A DNA stretch of 64,000 nucleotides. It comes from Streptomyces sp. WMMC940 (GTDB lineage Bacteria > Actinomycetota > Actinomycetes > Streptomycetales > Streptomycetaceae). This document shows positions 16,038 through 25,198 of this stretch, one piece after another; position 1 is the first letter of the stretch; the number at the start of each line of letters is the position of its first letter. Both the position numbers and the translations under genes were made by a program. The stretch covers positions 7,056,001 through 7,120,000 of the forward strand of contig NZ_JAPZBC010000001.1 of the NCBI RefSeq assembly GCF_027460265.1, written 5' to 3'. The notes beneath the pieces were generated by a model. It made no database searches. It was not told where the DNA came from and worked only from the letters and a program-made list of their open reading frames with translations.

Positions 16038-17429
16038 ATGGCCATCGCCAGTGTGAATCCCGCGACCGGCGAGACGCTCAAGACCTTCGAAGCCATCGGC
16101 CCCGAGGAGATCGAGAGCCGCCTGGCCGCCGCCCACGCGACCTTCCGTGCGTACCGCACGACGTCGTTCTCCGAGCGTTCCCGGCTCCTGAAGCGGGCCG
16201 CATCGCTGCTGGAGGAGGACCAGGAGGACATCGCCCGCACGATGACGAGCGAGATGGGCAAGCCGCTGACGGCCGCCAGGGCCGAGGCGGCGAAGTGCGT
16301 GAAGGCGATGCGCTGGTACGCCGAGCACGCCGAGGAACTGCTGGCCGACGAGCACCCTTCGGACGGCGACGTGACGGACTCCGGCGCCTCCGGCGTCACG
16401 GTCCGCTACCGCCCACTGGGCGTGGTGCTCGCCGTGATGCCCTGGAACTTCCCGCTCTGGCAGGTCGTGCGGTTCGCGGCACCCGCGCTGATGGCCGGCA
16501 ACACCGGACTGCTCAAGCACGCGTCGAACGTCCCGCAGACCGCCCTCTACCTGGGTGATCTCTTCCACCGGGCCGGATTCCCGGACGGGTGCTTCCAGAC
16601 CCTGCTCGTCGGCGCGGGAGCGATCGAGGGCGTGCTGCGCGATCCGCGGGTGGCCGCGGCGACGCTCACCGGCAGCGAGCCGGCCGGGCGGTCCGTCGCC
16701 GCGATCGCCGGTGACGAGGTCAAGAAGACCGTCCTGGAGCTCGGGGGCAGCGATCCGTACGTGGTCATGCCGTCCGCCGACGTGGACCGGGCCGCGCGGG
16801 TCGCCGTCACCGCCCGGGTCCAGAACAACGGGCAGTCGTGCATCGCGGCCAAGCGGTTCATCGTCCACGAGGACGTCCACGACGCCTTCACCGAACGCTT
16901 CACCGCCCGGATGGAGGCACTCGCCGTGGGCGATCCCATGGACGAGTCCACCGACGTCGGGCCCCTGGCCACCGAGCAGGGTCGCGCCGACCTCGAGGAA
17001 CTGGTCGACGACGCGGTACGCCTCGGCGCGGAGGCCCTGTGCGGCGCCGGCCGCCCGGATGACCGCCAGGCCGGCTGGTACTACCTGCCGACGGTCCTCA
17101 CGGGGATCACCCCGCAGATGCGGATCCACCACGAGGAGGCCTTCGGTCCCGTCGCGACCGTCTACCGCGTCTCCGGTCTGGACGAGGCCGTCGGCGTCGC
17201 CAACGACTCGCCCTTCGGCCTGAGTTCGAACGTCTGGACCCGGGACGCGAGCGACATGGAGCGGTTCGTCCAGGACATGGAGGCGGGTGGGATCTTCTTC
17301 AACGGGATGACCGCCTCGCATCCGGCGATGCCCTTCGGGGGGGCGAAGCGCTCCGGCTACGGGCGTGAGCTGTCCGACCACGGGATCAAGGAGTTCTGCA
17401 ACATCACGACCGTCTGGACCGCCGCCTGA
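16038..17429 (+). CDS. gabD: NAD(P)-dependent succinate-semialdehyde dehydrogenase
   Basis: The ATG at 16038 follows aaggagga and gives 463 residues, the size of the short SSADH group. The aldehyde dehydrogenase fold is clear: MPWNFPLWQVVRF, VLELGGSDPYVV with catalytic Glu234, and NNGQSCIAAKRFI with the nucleophile Cys268. EEAFGPVATVYR comes near the end. The opening MAIASVNPATGETLKTFE is characteristic of bacterial SSADH, which oxidises succinate semialdehyde to succinate in GABA and related catabolism. No GABA transaminase neighbours it, so the gene symbol is by similarity only. Related aldehydes may also be substrates. Confidence 0.87.
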   Translation: MAIASVNPATGETLKTFEAIGPEEIESRLAAAHATFRAYRTTSFSERSRLLKRAASLLEEDQEDIARTMTSEMGKPLTAARAEAAKCVKAMRWYAEHAEELLADEHPSDGDVTDSGASGVTVRYRPLGVVLAVMPWNFPLWQVVRFAAPALMAGNTGLLKHASNVPQTALYLGDLFHRAGFPDGCFQTLLVGAGAIEGVLRDPRVAAATLTGSEPAGRSVAAIAGDEVKKTVLELGGSDPYVVMPSADVDRAARVAVTARVQNNGQSCIAAKRFIVHEDVHDAFTERFTARMEALAVGDPMDESTDVGPLATEQGRADLEELVDDAVRLGAEALCGAGRPDDRQAGWYYLPTVLTGITPQMRIHHEEAFGPVATVYRVSGLDEAVGVANDSPFGLSSNVWTRDASDMERFVQDMEAGGIFFNGMTASHPAMPFGGAKRSGYGRELSDHGIKEFCNITTVWTAA

Positions 17430-17790
17430 GGCGAACGCGCCGCCCCGCCCGGGGGTCCGGGAGCCTGCGCCCGTCATGCGGTCCGGACGGGCCGGACGGC
17501 CGGGCGAGGGTGGGGTGCTCTCCGGCGCGGGTGAGTGGACACGGGTGGGGACATCGGACGTGTGAAGAGTGCCGGCCACCTCATCCGGCGTATCGTCCGT
17601 ACGTGGGTGATTTTGGGAATGGCTCGTTCGGCGCGTCTCCTCCGTGCCCGGCGGTACGCGTCCGCTGGTGTCGCCGGCCCGCTCACCGACGGGCGGTACC
17701 GAGCGCGGGCCGCCGCCGGGAGGCGGCCCCCAGCCGCTTCGGGCGCGTTCGCACGCCCACCCCGGTGACGGCCAGGGCCGGGTAGGGGCC
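17430..17790 (+). promoter_or_regulatory. 360-base spacer, promoter region of the PP2C gene
   Basis: The first half is GC-rich sequence after gabD. A less GC-rich patch with gtgattttgggaatggc near 17606-17623 stands out and could hold the promoter for the phosphatase gene. No gene or clear consensus promoter is seen. Confidence 0.3.
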
Positions 17791-19902
17791 ATGCAGGTCC
17801 GCCCCTCCGGCCCGGGCCCCGGCATGGAGCACGTGGAAGCCCTCGTGGCCGACGTGATGCGCGAGACCGGCGCGTCGGCCGGCCTGCTCTACCTGCTGCC
17901 GCCGCAGGAGCGGCTGCTGCGGCTCGCCGTGCTGTCCGGCGTGTCCCTGCAGATCGCAGCGCCCTGGGCCCGAGCCCAGGTGGACGCTTCGACGCCCGTC
18001 ACGGACGCCATGCGCGGGCGGCGGCTGGTGTTCCTCGACAGCCGTGAGGAGGTGGCCCGCCGCTACCCGCATCTGGGCCTCGTCCTGCCGTACGACTTCA
18101 TGCTCGCCGCGGCTCCCTTCATCGGCGGAACCCACGTGTGGGGCGGCATCGTCCTGCTGTGGACCGTCGGACACCCGCCGCTACTCGGCCCGCACCAGCG
18201 TGAGGCGATCACCTCGTGCTGCCGGCGGGCGGCCGATCTTCTCGAGCAGGCCGCCTCCCAGGGCCGGCCGCTGCTGCCCCCCGAGGAACCCCGGTGCCTT
18301 CCCGTACCGCTCGACGAGGCCGACCCCGCCCGGGCGATGGCCGCGCTCGGTTTCACCGAACGCCTTCCCACGGGTTGCTGCGCCCTGGACCTGGAGGGCC
18401 GGCTCACCTTCATCAACTCCGCGGGTGCCGACCTGGTGGGCGCCGACGCCGCATCGCTCTCGGGCCGTCGGCCCTGGGAAGCATTGCCCTGGCTGCCCGC
18501 CCCGGTGGGCGAGGACAGCTATCGGGCGGCGGTGGTGGCCCGCCGGCCCACTTCCTTCACCGCCGTGCGCCCTCCGCACACGGAACTCCTCTTCCAGCTC
18601 TACCCCGACGACAGCGGCATCAGCGTGCACATCTCACCCGCCGCGCGGCAGACGGACACCGCGCAGTCCCCGCCGTCCGGCGAACGGGTCGGTGCCATGG
18701 GGCTCTACCACCTGACGTACCTGGCGGCCGCCCTCGCCGAGGCCGCGACCGTCCAAGAGGTGACCGACGTCGTCGCCGACCAGATCGTGCCCGCCTTCGG
18801 ACCCCGGGGTCTGGTGCTCATGATCGCTGACGAAGGACGGCTGCACATCATCGGCCACCGCGGCTACAGCGCCGAGTTCATCAGCCGCCTCGACGGCACG
18901 CCCCTGGCCTCCGACACCCCGACCACGTACGCACTGGCCACCGGCGACCCCGTCTTCTTCGCCACCTTCGCCGACTTCCAACGCCGCTATCCCGGCGCAC
19001 CACGCCATGACGCCAGGAGCGCCTGGGCCTTCCTGCCGCTGACCGCCTCCGGCCGCCGCATCGGATCCGTCGCCCTCTCCTACGACCGGGCCCGCCCCTT
19101 TCCTCCCGCCGAACGCGCCCTCCTCACCTCCCTCGCCGGACTCATCGGCCAGGCCCTGGACCGAGCCCGCCTCTACGACACCAAGCACAGCCTCGCGCAC
19201 GCCCTCCAGACCGGCCTGCTGCCCCGTTCACTGCCCCGTGTCCCCGGCCTCGAGATCACCGCCCGCTACCGGCCCGCCGGCCACGGCATGGACATCGGTG
19301 GCGACTTCTACGACCTCATCCACGCGCCCACCGCCACGACGGCGGCGATCGGCGACGTCCAGGGCCACAACTCCGACGCCGCAGCCCTGATGGGACAGGT
19401 CCGTGCCGCCGTCCACGCCCATGCCACGGCCGGCACCTCCCCCGGCGAGCTCCTCGCGCGCACCAACCGGCTACTCACCGACCTCGACGCCGGAAGGTTC
19501 ACCAGCTGCCTGATCGCCCAGCTCGACCTGGCCCGCCACCGCGCCCGTCTCGCCACCGCGGGGCACCCCCCGCCCCTGCTCCGACACCCCGGCGGACGCA
19601 CCGAGGTCCTGCCCCTGCCACCCGGACTCCTGCTGGGCATCGACCCCGACGCCGACTACCGCACCACCGAGCTCCCCCTCCCGCCCGGCGCGGTACTCGT
19701 CCTCTACACCGACGGACTCGTGGAAGTCGCCGGCACCGACATCGACGACACCACCGACGCCCTCGCCCAGCACCTGGCACAGACCCGCATCAAGGACCTG
19801 GGCGACCTCGCCGACGATCTCATCCGTCACGCCGAGCGATCCGCCCCGCGACACGACGACATCGCCCTCCTGCTCATCCGCCCCCGGCCGATCGGCGACT
19901 GA
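17791..19902 (+). CDS. GAF-PAS-GAF PP2C (SpoIIE-type) serine phosphatase
   Basis: From the ATG at 17791 the product has 703 residues. An N-terminal GAF-like domain spans about residues 10-160. A short PAS-like part follows (GCCALDLEGRLTFINSAGADLVG about 200-225). A second GAF domain (about 310-460) comes next. The C-terminal SpoIIE/PP2C domain has LQTGLLPRSLPRVPGLEITARYRPAG, MDIGGDFYDLI, GDVQGH and LVLYTDGLVE; the aspartates bind the catalytic metals. Such proteins dephosphorylate anti-sigma factor antagonists in response to signals sensed by the GAF domains. No anti-sigma kinase domain is fused here. A start at 17824 is possible. Confidence 0.9.
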   Translation: MQVRPSGPGPGMEHVEALVADVMRETGASAGLLYLLPPQERLLRLAVLSGVSLQIAAPWARAQVDASTPVTDAMRGRRLVFLDSREEVARRYPHLGLVLPYDFMLAAAPFIGGTHVWGGIVLLWTVGHPPLLGPHQREAITSCCRRAADLLEQAASQGRPLLPPEEPRCLPVPLDEADPARAMAALGFTERLPTGCCALDLEGRLTFINSAGADLVGADAASLSGRRPWEALPWLPAPVGEDSYRAAVVARRPTSFTAVRPPHTELLFQLYPDDSGISVHISPAARQTDTAQSPPSGERVGAMGLYHLTYLAAALAEAATVQEVTDVVADQIVPAFGPRGLVLMIADEGRLHIIGHRGYSAEFISRLDGTPLASDTPTTYALATGDPVFFATFADFQRRYPGAPRHDARSAWAFLPLTASGRRIGSVALSYDRARPFPPAERALLTSLAGLIGQALDRARLYDTKHSLAHALQTGLLPRSLPRVPGLEITARYRPAGHGMDIGGDFYDLIHAPTATTAAIGDVQGHNSDAAALMGQVRAAVHAHATAGTSPGELLARTNRLLTDLDAGRFTSCLIAQLDLARHRARLATAGHPPPLLRHPGGRTEVLPLPPGLLLGIDPDADYRTTELPLPPGAVLVLYTDGLVEVAGTDIDDTTDALAQHLAQTRIKDLGDLADDLIRHAERSAPRHDDIALLLIRPRPIGD

Positions 19903-20135
19903 TGTCGGCGCACCGCCGCCGGCGGCCCCCGCCCCGGCCCGACTCCGACACGAGCGATGTGCGACACGGCCGGGACGCGTCTCCTCCCGAAGTCCCCTCG
20001 GAACAGCCGCCACACCACCGGCAGTCGGCCACGGGGCGCCGCACCGGGAGTCCCGGACCGGCCGTTCGTCGCGCGCGATCCCTGGGCAGGAAGAGGGGCA
20101 GCGAGTCGCAGGCGAGGGGCAAGGAGCACTCGATC

Positions 20136-21071
20136 ATGGACCGGCAGACCGAATGGCAATTCCTCGACGACCGGGGCCATCTGGCCACGTCCGACCGGCG
20201 GCCCGAACGGGTCGTCACCTACATCCAGGCCGGAGCGACCCTCTGGGAGCACGGCATACGCCCGGCCGGGCTGTTCGGCTCGAACCACGACGGCGACGGG
20301 CCCGACCCGGTCAAGGCCGGATCCCTGCCGCTCGACGGAGTCGACTATCTCGGCTCGGGTGCCGTGCTCGACGCCGACGCGCTGCTCCGCGGTGACCCCG
20401 ATCTGGTCGTCGCCGTCACCTACGGCGGAGGACAGGTCTACGGACTCGACCCGGACACGGCGAAGCACGTGGAGGAGCGGGTGCCCCTGGTCGTCCTCGA
20501 CGTCGGCCGGGGCCAGTCCCTCGGCGACGTCCGCGCCCGGTTCGCCGCCCTCGCCAGAGCCCTGGGTGCCGCCCAGGACACGGCGGGCGCCATAGCTCTC
20601 GCCCGCGCCACCGCCAGGCTCCGGGCCCTCGCACACGACAACGCCGCCCGCCCGTCCCTGCTGGCCCTGTCACCGGCCTCCGCCGACAGCGCCCACCTCG
20701 CCAGACCGCAGTCCTGGCCCGACCTCAGGGAACTCACCGCCCTCGGCCTCGATCTGGTGTCACCGCGGGGAGGGGCCGGCACCAACTGGTTCACCGCCGA
20801 CTGGCCGTACGTCGCGGAGCTCTCCGCGCGGGTGCTCCTCGTCGACGCCCGAGTCAACGCGTACCCACTGGACGCACTGGTCGACAACGACGCCTGGCGC
20901 ACGGCCGCGTCCGTCGCCCGTGTCGTGCCGTGGAACCCCGAGGAACCGCACAGCGACGGCGCGCACGCGCGATTCTTCGACCGCGTGGCCGACGCGGTGG
21001 AGGCGGCGGGAGGCAGTGGGGTGCAGCGGCGGGGAGGGCGGACGCACGGGGACCCGGCGGCCGGGGCGTGA
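20136..21071 (+). CDS. TroA/FepB-like substrate-binding-fold protein lacking a signal peptide
   Basis: The ATG at 20136 has aaggag nearby and gives 311 residues. The pattern RRPERVVTYIQAGATLWEHGIRPAGLFG and DPDLVVAVTYGG, with a helical backbone around residues 140-180 and SARVLLVDARVN, resembles type III periplasmic binding proteins for Fe-siderophores or B12. Unlike those, it opens directly with MDRQTEWQFLDDRGH and has neither a lipobox nor a hydrophobic leader. The upstream in-frame extension to 19902 is Arg/Pro-rich and does not supply one. No permease or ATPase is adjacent. A cytoplasmic binding protein is one possibility; a lost leader is another. Confidence 0.75.
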   Translation: MDRQTEWQFLDDRGHLATSDRRPERVVTYIQAGATLWEHGIRPAGLFGSNHDGDGPDPVKAGSLPLDGVDYLGSGAVLDADALLRGDPDLVVAVTYGGGQVYGLDPDTAKHVEERVPLVVLDVGRGQSLGDVRARFAALARALGAAQDTAGAIALARATARLRALAHDNAARPSLLALSPASADSAHLARPQSWPDLRELTALGLDLVSPRGGAGTNWFTADWPYVAELSARVLLVDARVNAYPLDALVDNDAWRTAASVARVVPWNPEEPHSDGAHARFFDRVADAVEAAGGSGVQRRGGRTHGDPAAGA

Positions 21072-21122
21072 GCCGGGCGGAGGGCGGAGTGCGGGGTCGT
21101 GGTGCGGCTGGGTCGTGACGCC

Positions 21123-22085
21123 TCAGCGGCGGCCCGCGAAGCCGTCGAGCGCGGCCAGCACCTCCGCGTCCGCCGCGTCGCTGCCCAGGTGACCCGCGTC
21201 GCCGACCGTCACCAACCGGGCGTCGGGCCACCCCCGGCACAGCTCCCACGCCGTGTCCGGAGGGCTGGACAGGTCGAGCCTGCCGTGCACCAGCACGCCG
21301 GGGATTCCGGTGAGCCGCGCGGCGTTCCGCACCAGGGCGCCCTCCTCGAGCCACGCCCCGTGCGCGAAGTAGTGCGAGGTGATCCGGACGAGGGCGACCC
21401 GGGCCGCCGGTGCGCGGCCGGAGTAGACGCCGGACGGGCCGTTGGGTTCCAGCGACACCACTGCGTCCTCCCAGGCGCACCAGTCGTTCACGGCCTTCTC
21501 CCGCACAGCCGGGTCCGGGTCGTTCATCCTGCGCGCGTACGCGGCGACCGGGTCGCCGTCCCGCCCGGCCTCGGGGACCCCCGCCATGAAGCGGTCCCAC
21601 TCCTCGGGGAAGAACCGTGCCACGCCCCGGTAGAGCCAGTCGATCTCCGAACGCCGGGTCGTCGTCACCCCGTTGACGACGATCTCCGACACCCGCTCCG
21701 GGTGCCGCTGGGCGTACGCGAGCAACAGGGTCGACCCCCAGGACCCGCCGTACAGCAGCCAGCGGTCCACGTCCAGCAGTTCCCGCAGCCGCTCCATGTC
21801 CGTCAGCAGATGCCCGGTCGTGTTGGCCGTCAGGTCGGCGCGTGGGTCACTGGCGTGCGGGGTGCTGCGACCGCAGCCGCGCTGGTCGAAGAGGACGACC
21901 CGGTAGCGTTCCGGGTCGAACCAGCGACGGGCCCCGGGCCCGCATCCCGATCCCGGGCCGCCGTGCACCACGAGGGCGGGCTTGCCGTCGGGATTGCCGC
22001 AGACCTCCCAGTACACGTGGTGGCCGTCACCGGTGTCGAGCATGCCCGTCTCGTACGGCTCGATCGGCGGGTATCGCGTGGGCAT
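21123..22085 (-). CDS. pip: prolyl aminopeptidase (proline iminopeptidase)
   Basis: The 320-residue alpha/beta hydrolase releases N-terminal proline from peptides. It shows the oxyanion motif VHGGPGSGCGPG, then FDQRGCGRSTPH, the nucleophile elbow GGSWGSTLLLAYAQ, a lid with YRGVARFFPEEWDRF, and the catalytic His region GDAGHLG near the C terminus. These are diagnostic of the S33 family pip enzymes. It is a cytoplasmic, single-gene unit convergent with the binding-protein-like gene (51 bases apart). Confidence 0.93.
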   Translation of the reverse strand: MPTRYPPIEPYETGMLDTGDGHHVYWEVCGNPDGKPALVVHGGPGSGCGPGARRWFDPERYRVVLFDQRGCGRSTPHASDPRADLTANTTGHLLTDMERLRELLDVDRWLLYGGSWGSTLLLAYAQRHPERVSEIVVNGVTTTRRSEIDWLYRGVARFFPEEWDRFMAGVPEAGRDGDPVAAYARRMNDPDPAVREKAVNDWCAWEDAVVSLEPNGPSGVYSGRAPAARVALVRITSHYFAHGAWLEEGALVRNAARLTGIPGVLVHGRLDLSSPPDTAWELCRGWPDARLVTVGDAGHLGSDAADAEVLAALDGFAGRR

Positions 22086-22274
22086 GACGACTCCTCAGGT
22101 GACGGGGCGGCGACGGGGCGGGGTGCGGCCGGATGACCGCGCGAACGTCGGGGCGCCCGCGCCGGGGGTGGTGGACGGCCACGTGATCATGTCCGGGCCC
22201 GGCGGCTTCCGGCAGGGACGCCGAGGCGGGACCGTCCCCTCCGTCGCACCACGTCGGCTGGTTAGGCTCATCGC

Positions 22275-22754
22275 GTGAGCGGACACCATCATGACGAACC
22301 GATCTTCATCAGGAAGGGCGGGCACTTTGCGTACAACCCGAAGAACCCCGTCGGGCGAGTGCTGATCGTGGGCAGCGCCGTGGTCGTGGTGGGGTTCATG
22401 TACCACCTCTTCGACGACGCGCAGTGGAGCGAGGGCGAGTTCCGGGACGCCGTCCGCGGGGCCGCCGTGTACCTGGAGGCCGAACCGCAGGTCCTGCGCG
22501 GCCACCTCGGCTACGAGGAGCGGATCGAGGAGGCCGTCAAGGGCACCGGGGAGGGGCCCGAGCACACGGTCGTCCGCGTCGAGCCGGTCGACACATCGGA
22601 CGAGGCCGCCGACGGCGCGGACCTGTTCGAGATCAGCACGGACGACATCGGCACCCCCTCCTGCATGCGCGTGTCCCCGCCCCAGTCCGAACCGGACGCC
22701 TTGCGACTGGAGACCGTGAGGGTCCAGGTGGAGGTGGCGGAAGGCCCCTGCTGA
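22275..22754 (+). CDS. single-pass membrane protein of unknown function
   Basis: The GTG at 22275 gives 159 residues: a His-rich opening (SGHHHDEP), a single membrane helix (about residues 27-45, VGRVLIVGSAVVVVGFMYHLF), then an acidic soluble tail. The tail contains the phrase QVLRGHLGYEERIEEAVKG, which looks helical. No enzymatic motif is visible. It is divergent from pip and convergent with the antiporter operon. I do not recognise the family. Confidence 0.75.
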   Translation: MSGHHHDEPIFIRKGGHFAYNPKNPVGRVLIVGSAVVVVGFMYHLFDDAQWSEGEFRDAVRGAAVYLEAEPQVLRGHLGYEERIEEAVKGTGEGPEHTVVRVEPVDTSDEAADGADLFEISTDDIGTPSCMRVSPPQSEPDALRLETVRVQVEVAEGPC

Positions 22755-22870
22755 GGCCGCGTGTGCACCACCCCCACCGACCGGGCGGCACCGCCGAACG
22801 GGCCCGGCCCCGGCGAACAGCGGACCGGCCCCGTGCCGTCCACTGGATCGCCGGCGCCCCGCCCGCCGCT

Positions 22871-23251
22871 TCACCTCGCGCTTCCTCGGTGTTCCGGCAA
22901 GCCGTTCGCCGAGGTCGCGGACAGGTCGGGTAGTCCGGCACGCTCCATCGCGCGGCGGTTGAAGCGCTCGCAGAGGGTCGCCCCGAGGACGAGTCCGTGC
23001 CCCGAGAAGACCGCCATGGGAACCAGGACCATGCGCACGAGGTCAGCGTCCTCGGGCCGCATCCCGGACAGGGTCGTGAGCGGTGGCACCATGAGCCCCG
23101 CGTACAGGACGAACGCCGCTATCCCCTTCACCTTGAGCCCGCCGGGCGTCGACTGCCGCCGCATCCACGGCGGCACGCGGCCCACGATCAGCGCCGCGCC
23201 GAGCGGCAGCATGACGGCCGACCAGACGGCCGTCCACAGCCACTGGAACAT
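22871..23251 (-). CDS. small integral membrane protein downstream of the antiporter
   Basis: The 126-residue product has three hydrophobic stretches (about 8-27, 42-62 and 75-98) and a soluble C-terminal tail starting CERFNRRAMERAGLPDL. It starts 19 bases after the antiporter stop on the same strand, so it is almost certainly co-transcribed and may be an accessory of that transporter. No known motif is seen. Confidence 0.72.
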   Translation of the reverse strand: MFQWLWTAVWSAVMLPLGAALIVGRVPPWMRRQSTPGGLKVKGIAAFVLYAGLMVPPLTTLSGMRPEDADLVRMVLVPMAVFSGHGLVLGATLCERFNRRAMERAGLPDLSATSANGLPEHRGSAR

Positions 23252-23270
23252 CTCTCCTCCGACGGAGTGC

Positions 23271-24524
23271 TCAGGACGGTCGGGGTGCCCGGTCGTCGTC
23301 GTGCTCGCCGATCCGCTCGTCCGGGCGCTCGTCGTGGCCCTCGGGGATGCCGGCGAGGTCGTCGACGTGGAAGATCCGCGCGATGGGTACGTCGGTGCTG
23401 CTGTGGGCGATGATCGAGAACGCGATGCAGACGGCGATGAGGGTGTACGCCTGCTCGCCCTGCGGGATCCCGGCCTGCAGCACGAGCAGCCCGTAGACGA
23501 CCGATGCGAAGCCCTTCGGCCCGAACCAGGCGGCGACCAGCTTCTCTCGGCGGTCGAAGCGGGTGCCGACCAGCGACAGCAGCATCGAAGCCGGGCGGAT
23601 GAGGACGATCGCCAGGACGACGGCGACGTACCCGCCGAAGGACAGGTCGCCGAAGAGCTGCGGGGTGAGCAGCGCGCCGAAGACGAGCAGGGCGGCGAAC
23701 TTCGCCAGCTCGGCCAGCGCCTCTCCCAGCGGCTCGAAGGCCGTCTTCGCCTCCGGTGACACGGCGGTGATCACCGCGCCCGCCGAGAACGCGGCCAGGT
23801 AGGGGTTGGCGTGGGTGAGGTGGCACACGGCGTACAGGATGATCCCCGTGGCCAGCGGCAGCAGCGGCTGCAGCTTGGGCTCCGCGCCCAGCAGGCGGAA
23901 CCGTGCGAGCCCGTTGACCAGCAGCGGCAGCATGACGCCGAAGGCGAGCCCCAGCCCGAGCTCCAGCGCGATCTTGCCGAACGACGCCTCGGTGTGACCG
24001 CTGGTCGGGCCGGCGGCGACGATGAAGACCAGGACGAACGGGAGGGCGAGCCCGTCGTTGATGCCGCTCTCGACGTTGAGCAACTGCCGCAGTTTGGCGG
24101 GCACTTCCTTGCGGCCCACTATCGCGGAGGCGAAAACCGGGTCGGTCGGCGCCAGGACGGCGCCCACCAGGAAGGAGGTCGTCCAGTCCAGTCCGGCCAG
24201 GTAGTGGGTCACGAGCGCCATGCCGACGAAGGCGAGAGGCATGCCCAGGCCCAGGGCACGGGCGGGGTTCTTCCAGTGCGCCCGCAGTTTGGGGAAGGAC
24301 ACGTGCATGCCGTCGGTGAACAGCACCGCGAACAGTGCGAGATCGGCGGTGACCGCCACGATCTCGCTGTCCGGCGTGATGTGGATGAGCCCGAGGAACC
24401 CGTCACTGACGAGCGCGCCGCCGACGAGGAAGAGGAAGGACGTGGAGAGCACGGTCCGGGCGGCGAGCCCGGAGAGCAGCACCGCGATGAGAAGAGCGGC
24501 GCCGAAGACGGCGACGAGCACCAT
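23271..24524 (-). CDS. CPA1-family Na+/H+ (cation/proton) antiporter
   Basis: The 417-residue polytopic protein has about twelve membrane segments. It carries the CPA1 signature around residues 130-165, where SFLVGAVLAPTDPVFASAIVG is followed by LLNVESGINDGLALPFVL; the acidic residues of this region bind the exchanged cation. A short charged C-terminal tail follows RIFHVDDLAGIPEGHDERPDE. GGGGGA precedes the ATG. It exports sodium or potassium in exchange for protons across the cytoplasmic membrane. It is the first gene of a two-gene operon. Confidence 0.92.
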   Translation of the reverse strand: MVLVAVFGAALLIAVLLSGLAARTVLSTSFLFLVGGALVSDGFLGLIHITPDSEIVAVTADLALFAVLFTDGMHVSFPKLRAHWKNPARALGLGMPLAFVGMALVTHYLAGLDWTTSFLVGAVLAPTDPVFASAIVGRKEVPAKLRQLLNVESGINDGLALPFVLVFIVAAGPTSGHTEASFGKIALELGLGLAFGVMLPLLVNGLARFRLLGAEPKLQPLLPLATGIILYAVCHLTHANPYLAAFSAGAVITAVSPEAKTAFEPLGEALAELAKFAALLVFGALLTPQLFGDLSFGGYVAVVLAIVLIRPASMLLSLVGTRFDRREKLVAAWFGPKGFASVVYGLLVLQAGIPQGEQAYTLIAVCIAFSIIAHSSTDVPIARIFHVDDLAGIPEGHDERPDERIGEHDDDRAPRPS

Positions 24525-24929
24525 GTAGTAGTCCCCCGATCGGTGAAGACAGCCGTTCCGTGTCCGCCGACCAGGCTTCCCGGCACTCCGCGGCAGACTT
24601 TACACGGCCCTTACGCGTTCCTGACAAGCGCCTGACGGGCATCGAGGTCCGTTCCGTGACTGCCGGGACCCGGCAAGACGGGCACGGCACCGTCCAGGCC
24701 GCGACCGGGACCGCGCCAAGTAGGGTGACCTGCCGCCGGGTCGGCGCGCGGCACGGCGCCCATCCCGCTGTACCTCTGACCGGGGCGTGAGCGAACGGGT
24801 GGGAGTGCTCGATGCAGATCCGGCGGGAGGACTGCCGTCGGTGCATCTCGCGCCAGGCGTACCGCTCGCCGAGGGGGGTGTCGTCCTTCGGTTCCTCGGT
24901 GGTCCGTTGACCGGTCGGGGAACTACCGC

Positions 24930-25112
24930 AGGCCGGCTGCGGCCGACTGTGGTCCGCGAGCGCCGCCGCGGTGGCGTGCACGAAGGCTCGCGGATTGTCC
25001 AGCATGATGTCGTGCCCGCGTCCGGGATCGGGACGACGGACACCCCGGCTCGTGCGAGGGCATCGGTGCCCGTGCGCGGACCGTCGGCCTCCGGCAGCGG
25101 GAAGCGCTGCAC
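24930..25112 (-). pseudogene. C-terminal remnant of an alpha/beta hydrolase with a frameshift
   Basis: On the minus strand one frame reads FPLPEADGPRTGTDALARAG and ends VPIPDAG. The next frame continues GHDIMLDNPRAFVHATAAALA. Joined, these give the well-known C-terminal end of alpha/beta hydrolases, with the catalytic His in the GHD context. The join needs one extra C at about 25012, so a single-base deletion has split the frame. Everything N-terminal of this segment, including the nucleophile elbow, is missing because the monooxygenase gene ends at 25199. The rest of the 24525-25198 spacer shows no gene. Confidence 0.65.
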
Positions 25113-25198
25113 ACGTCCGGCGACCCGGCACCGCGCCGGGGCCGCGGGCGTTCACTCCGGCCGGGGCATACGTACGGTCCGTACGGCGTGGGCGTGGC

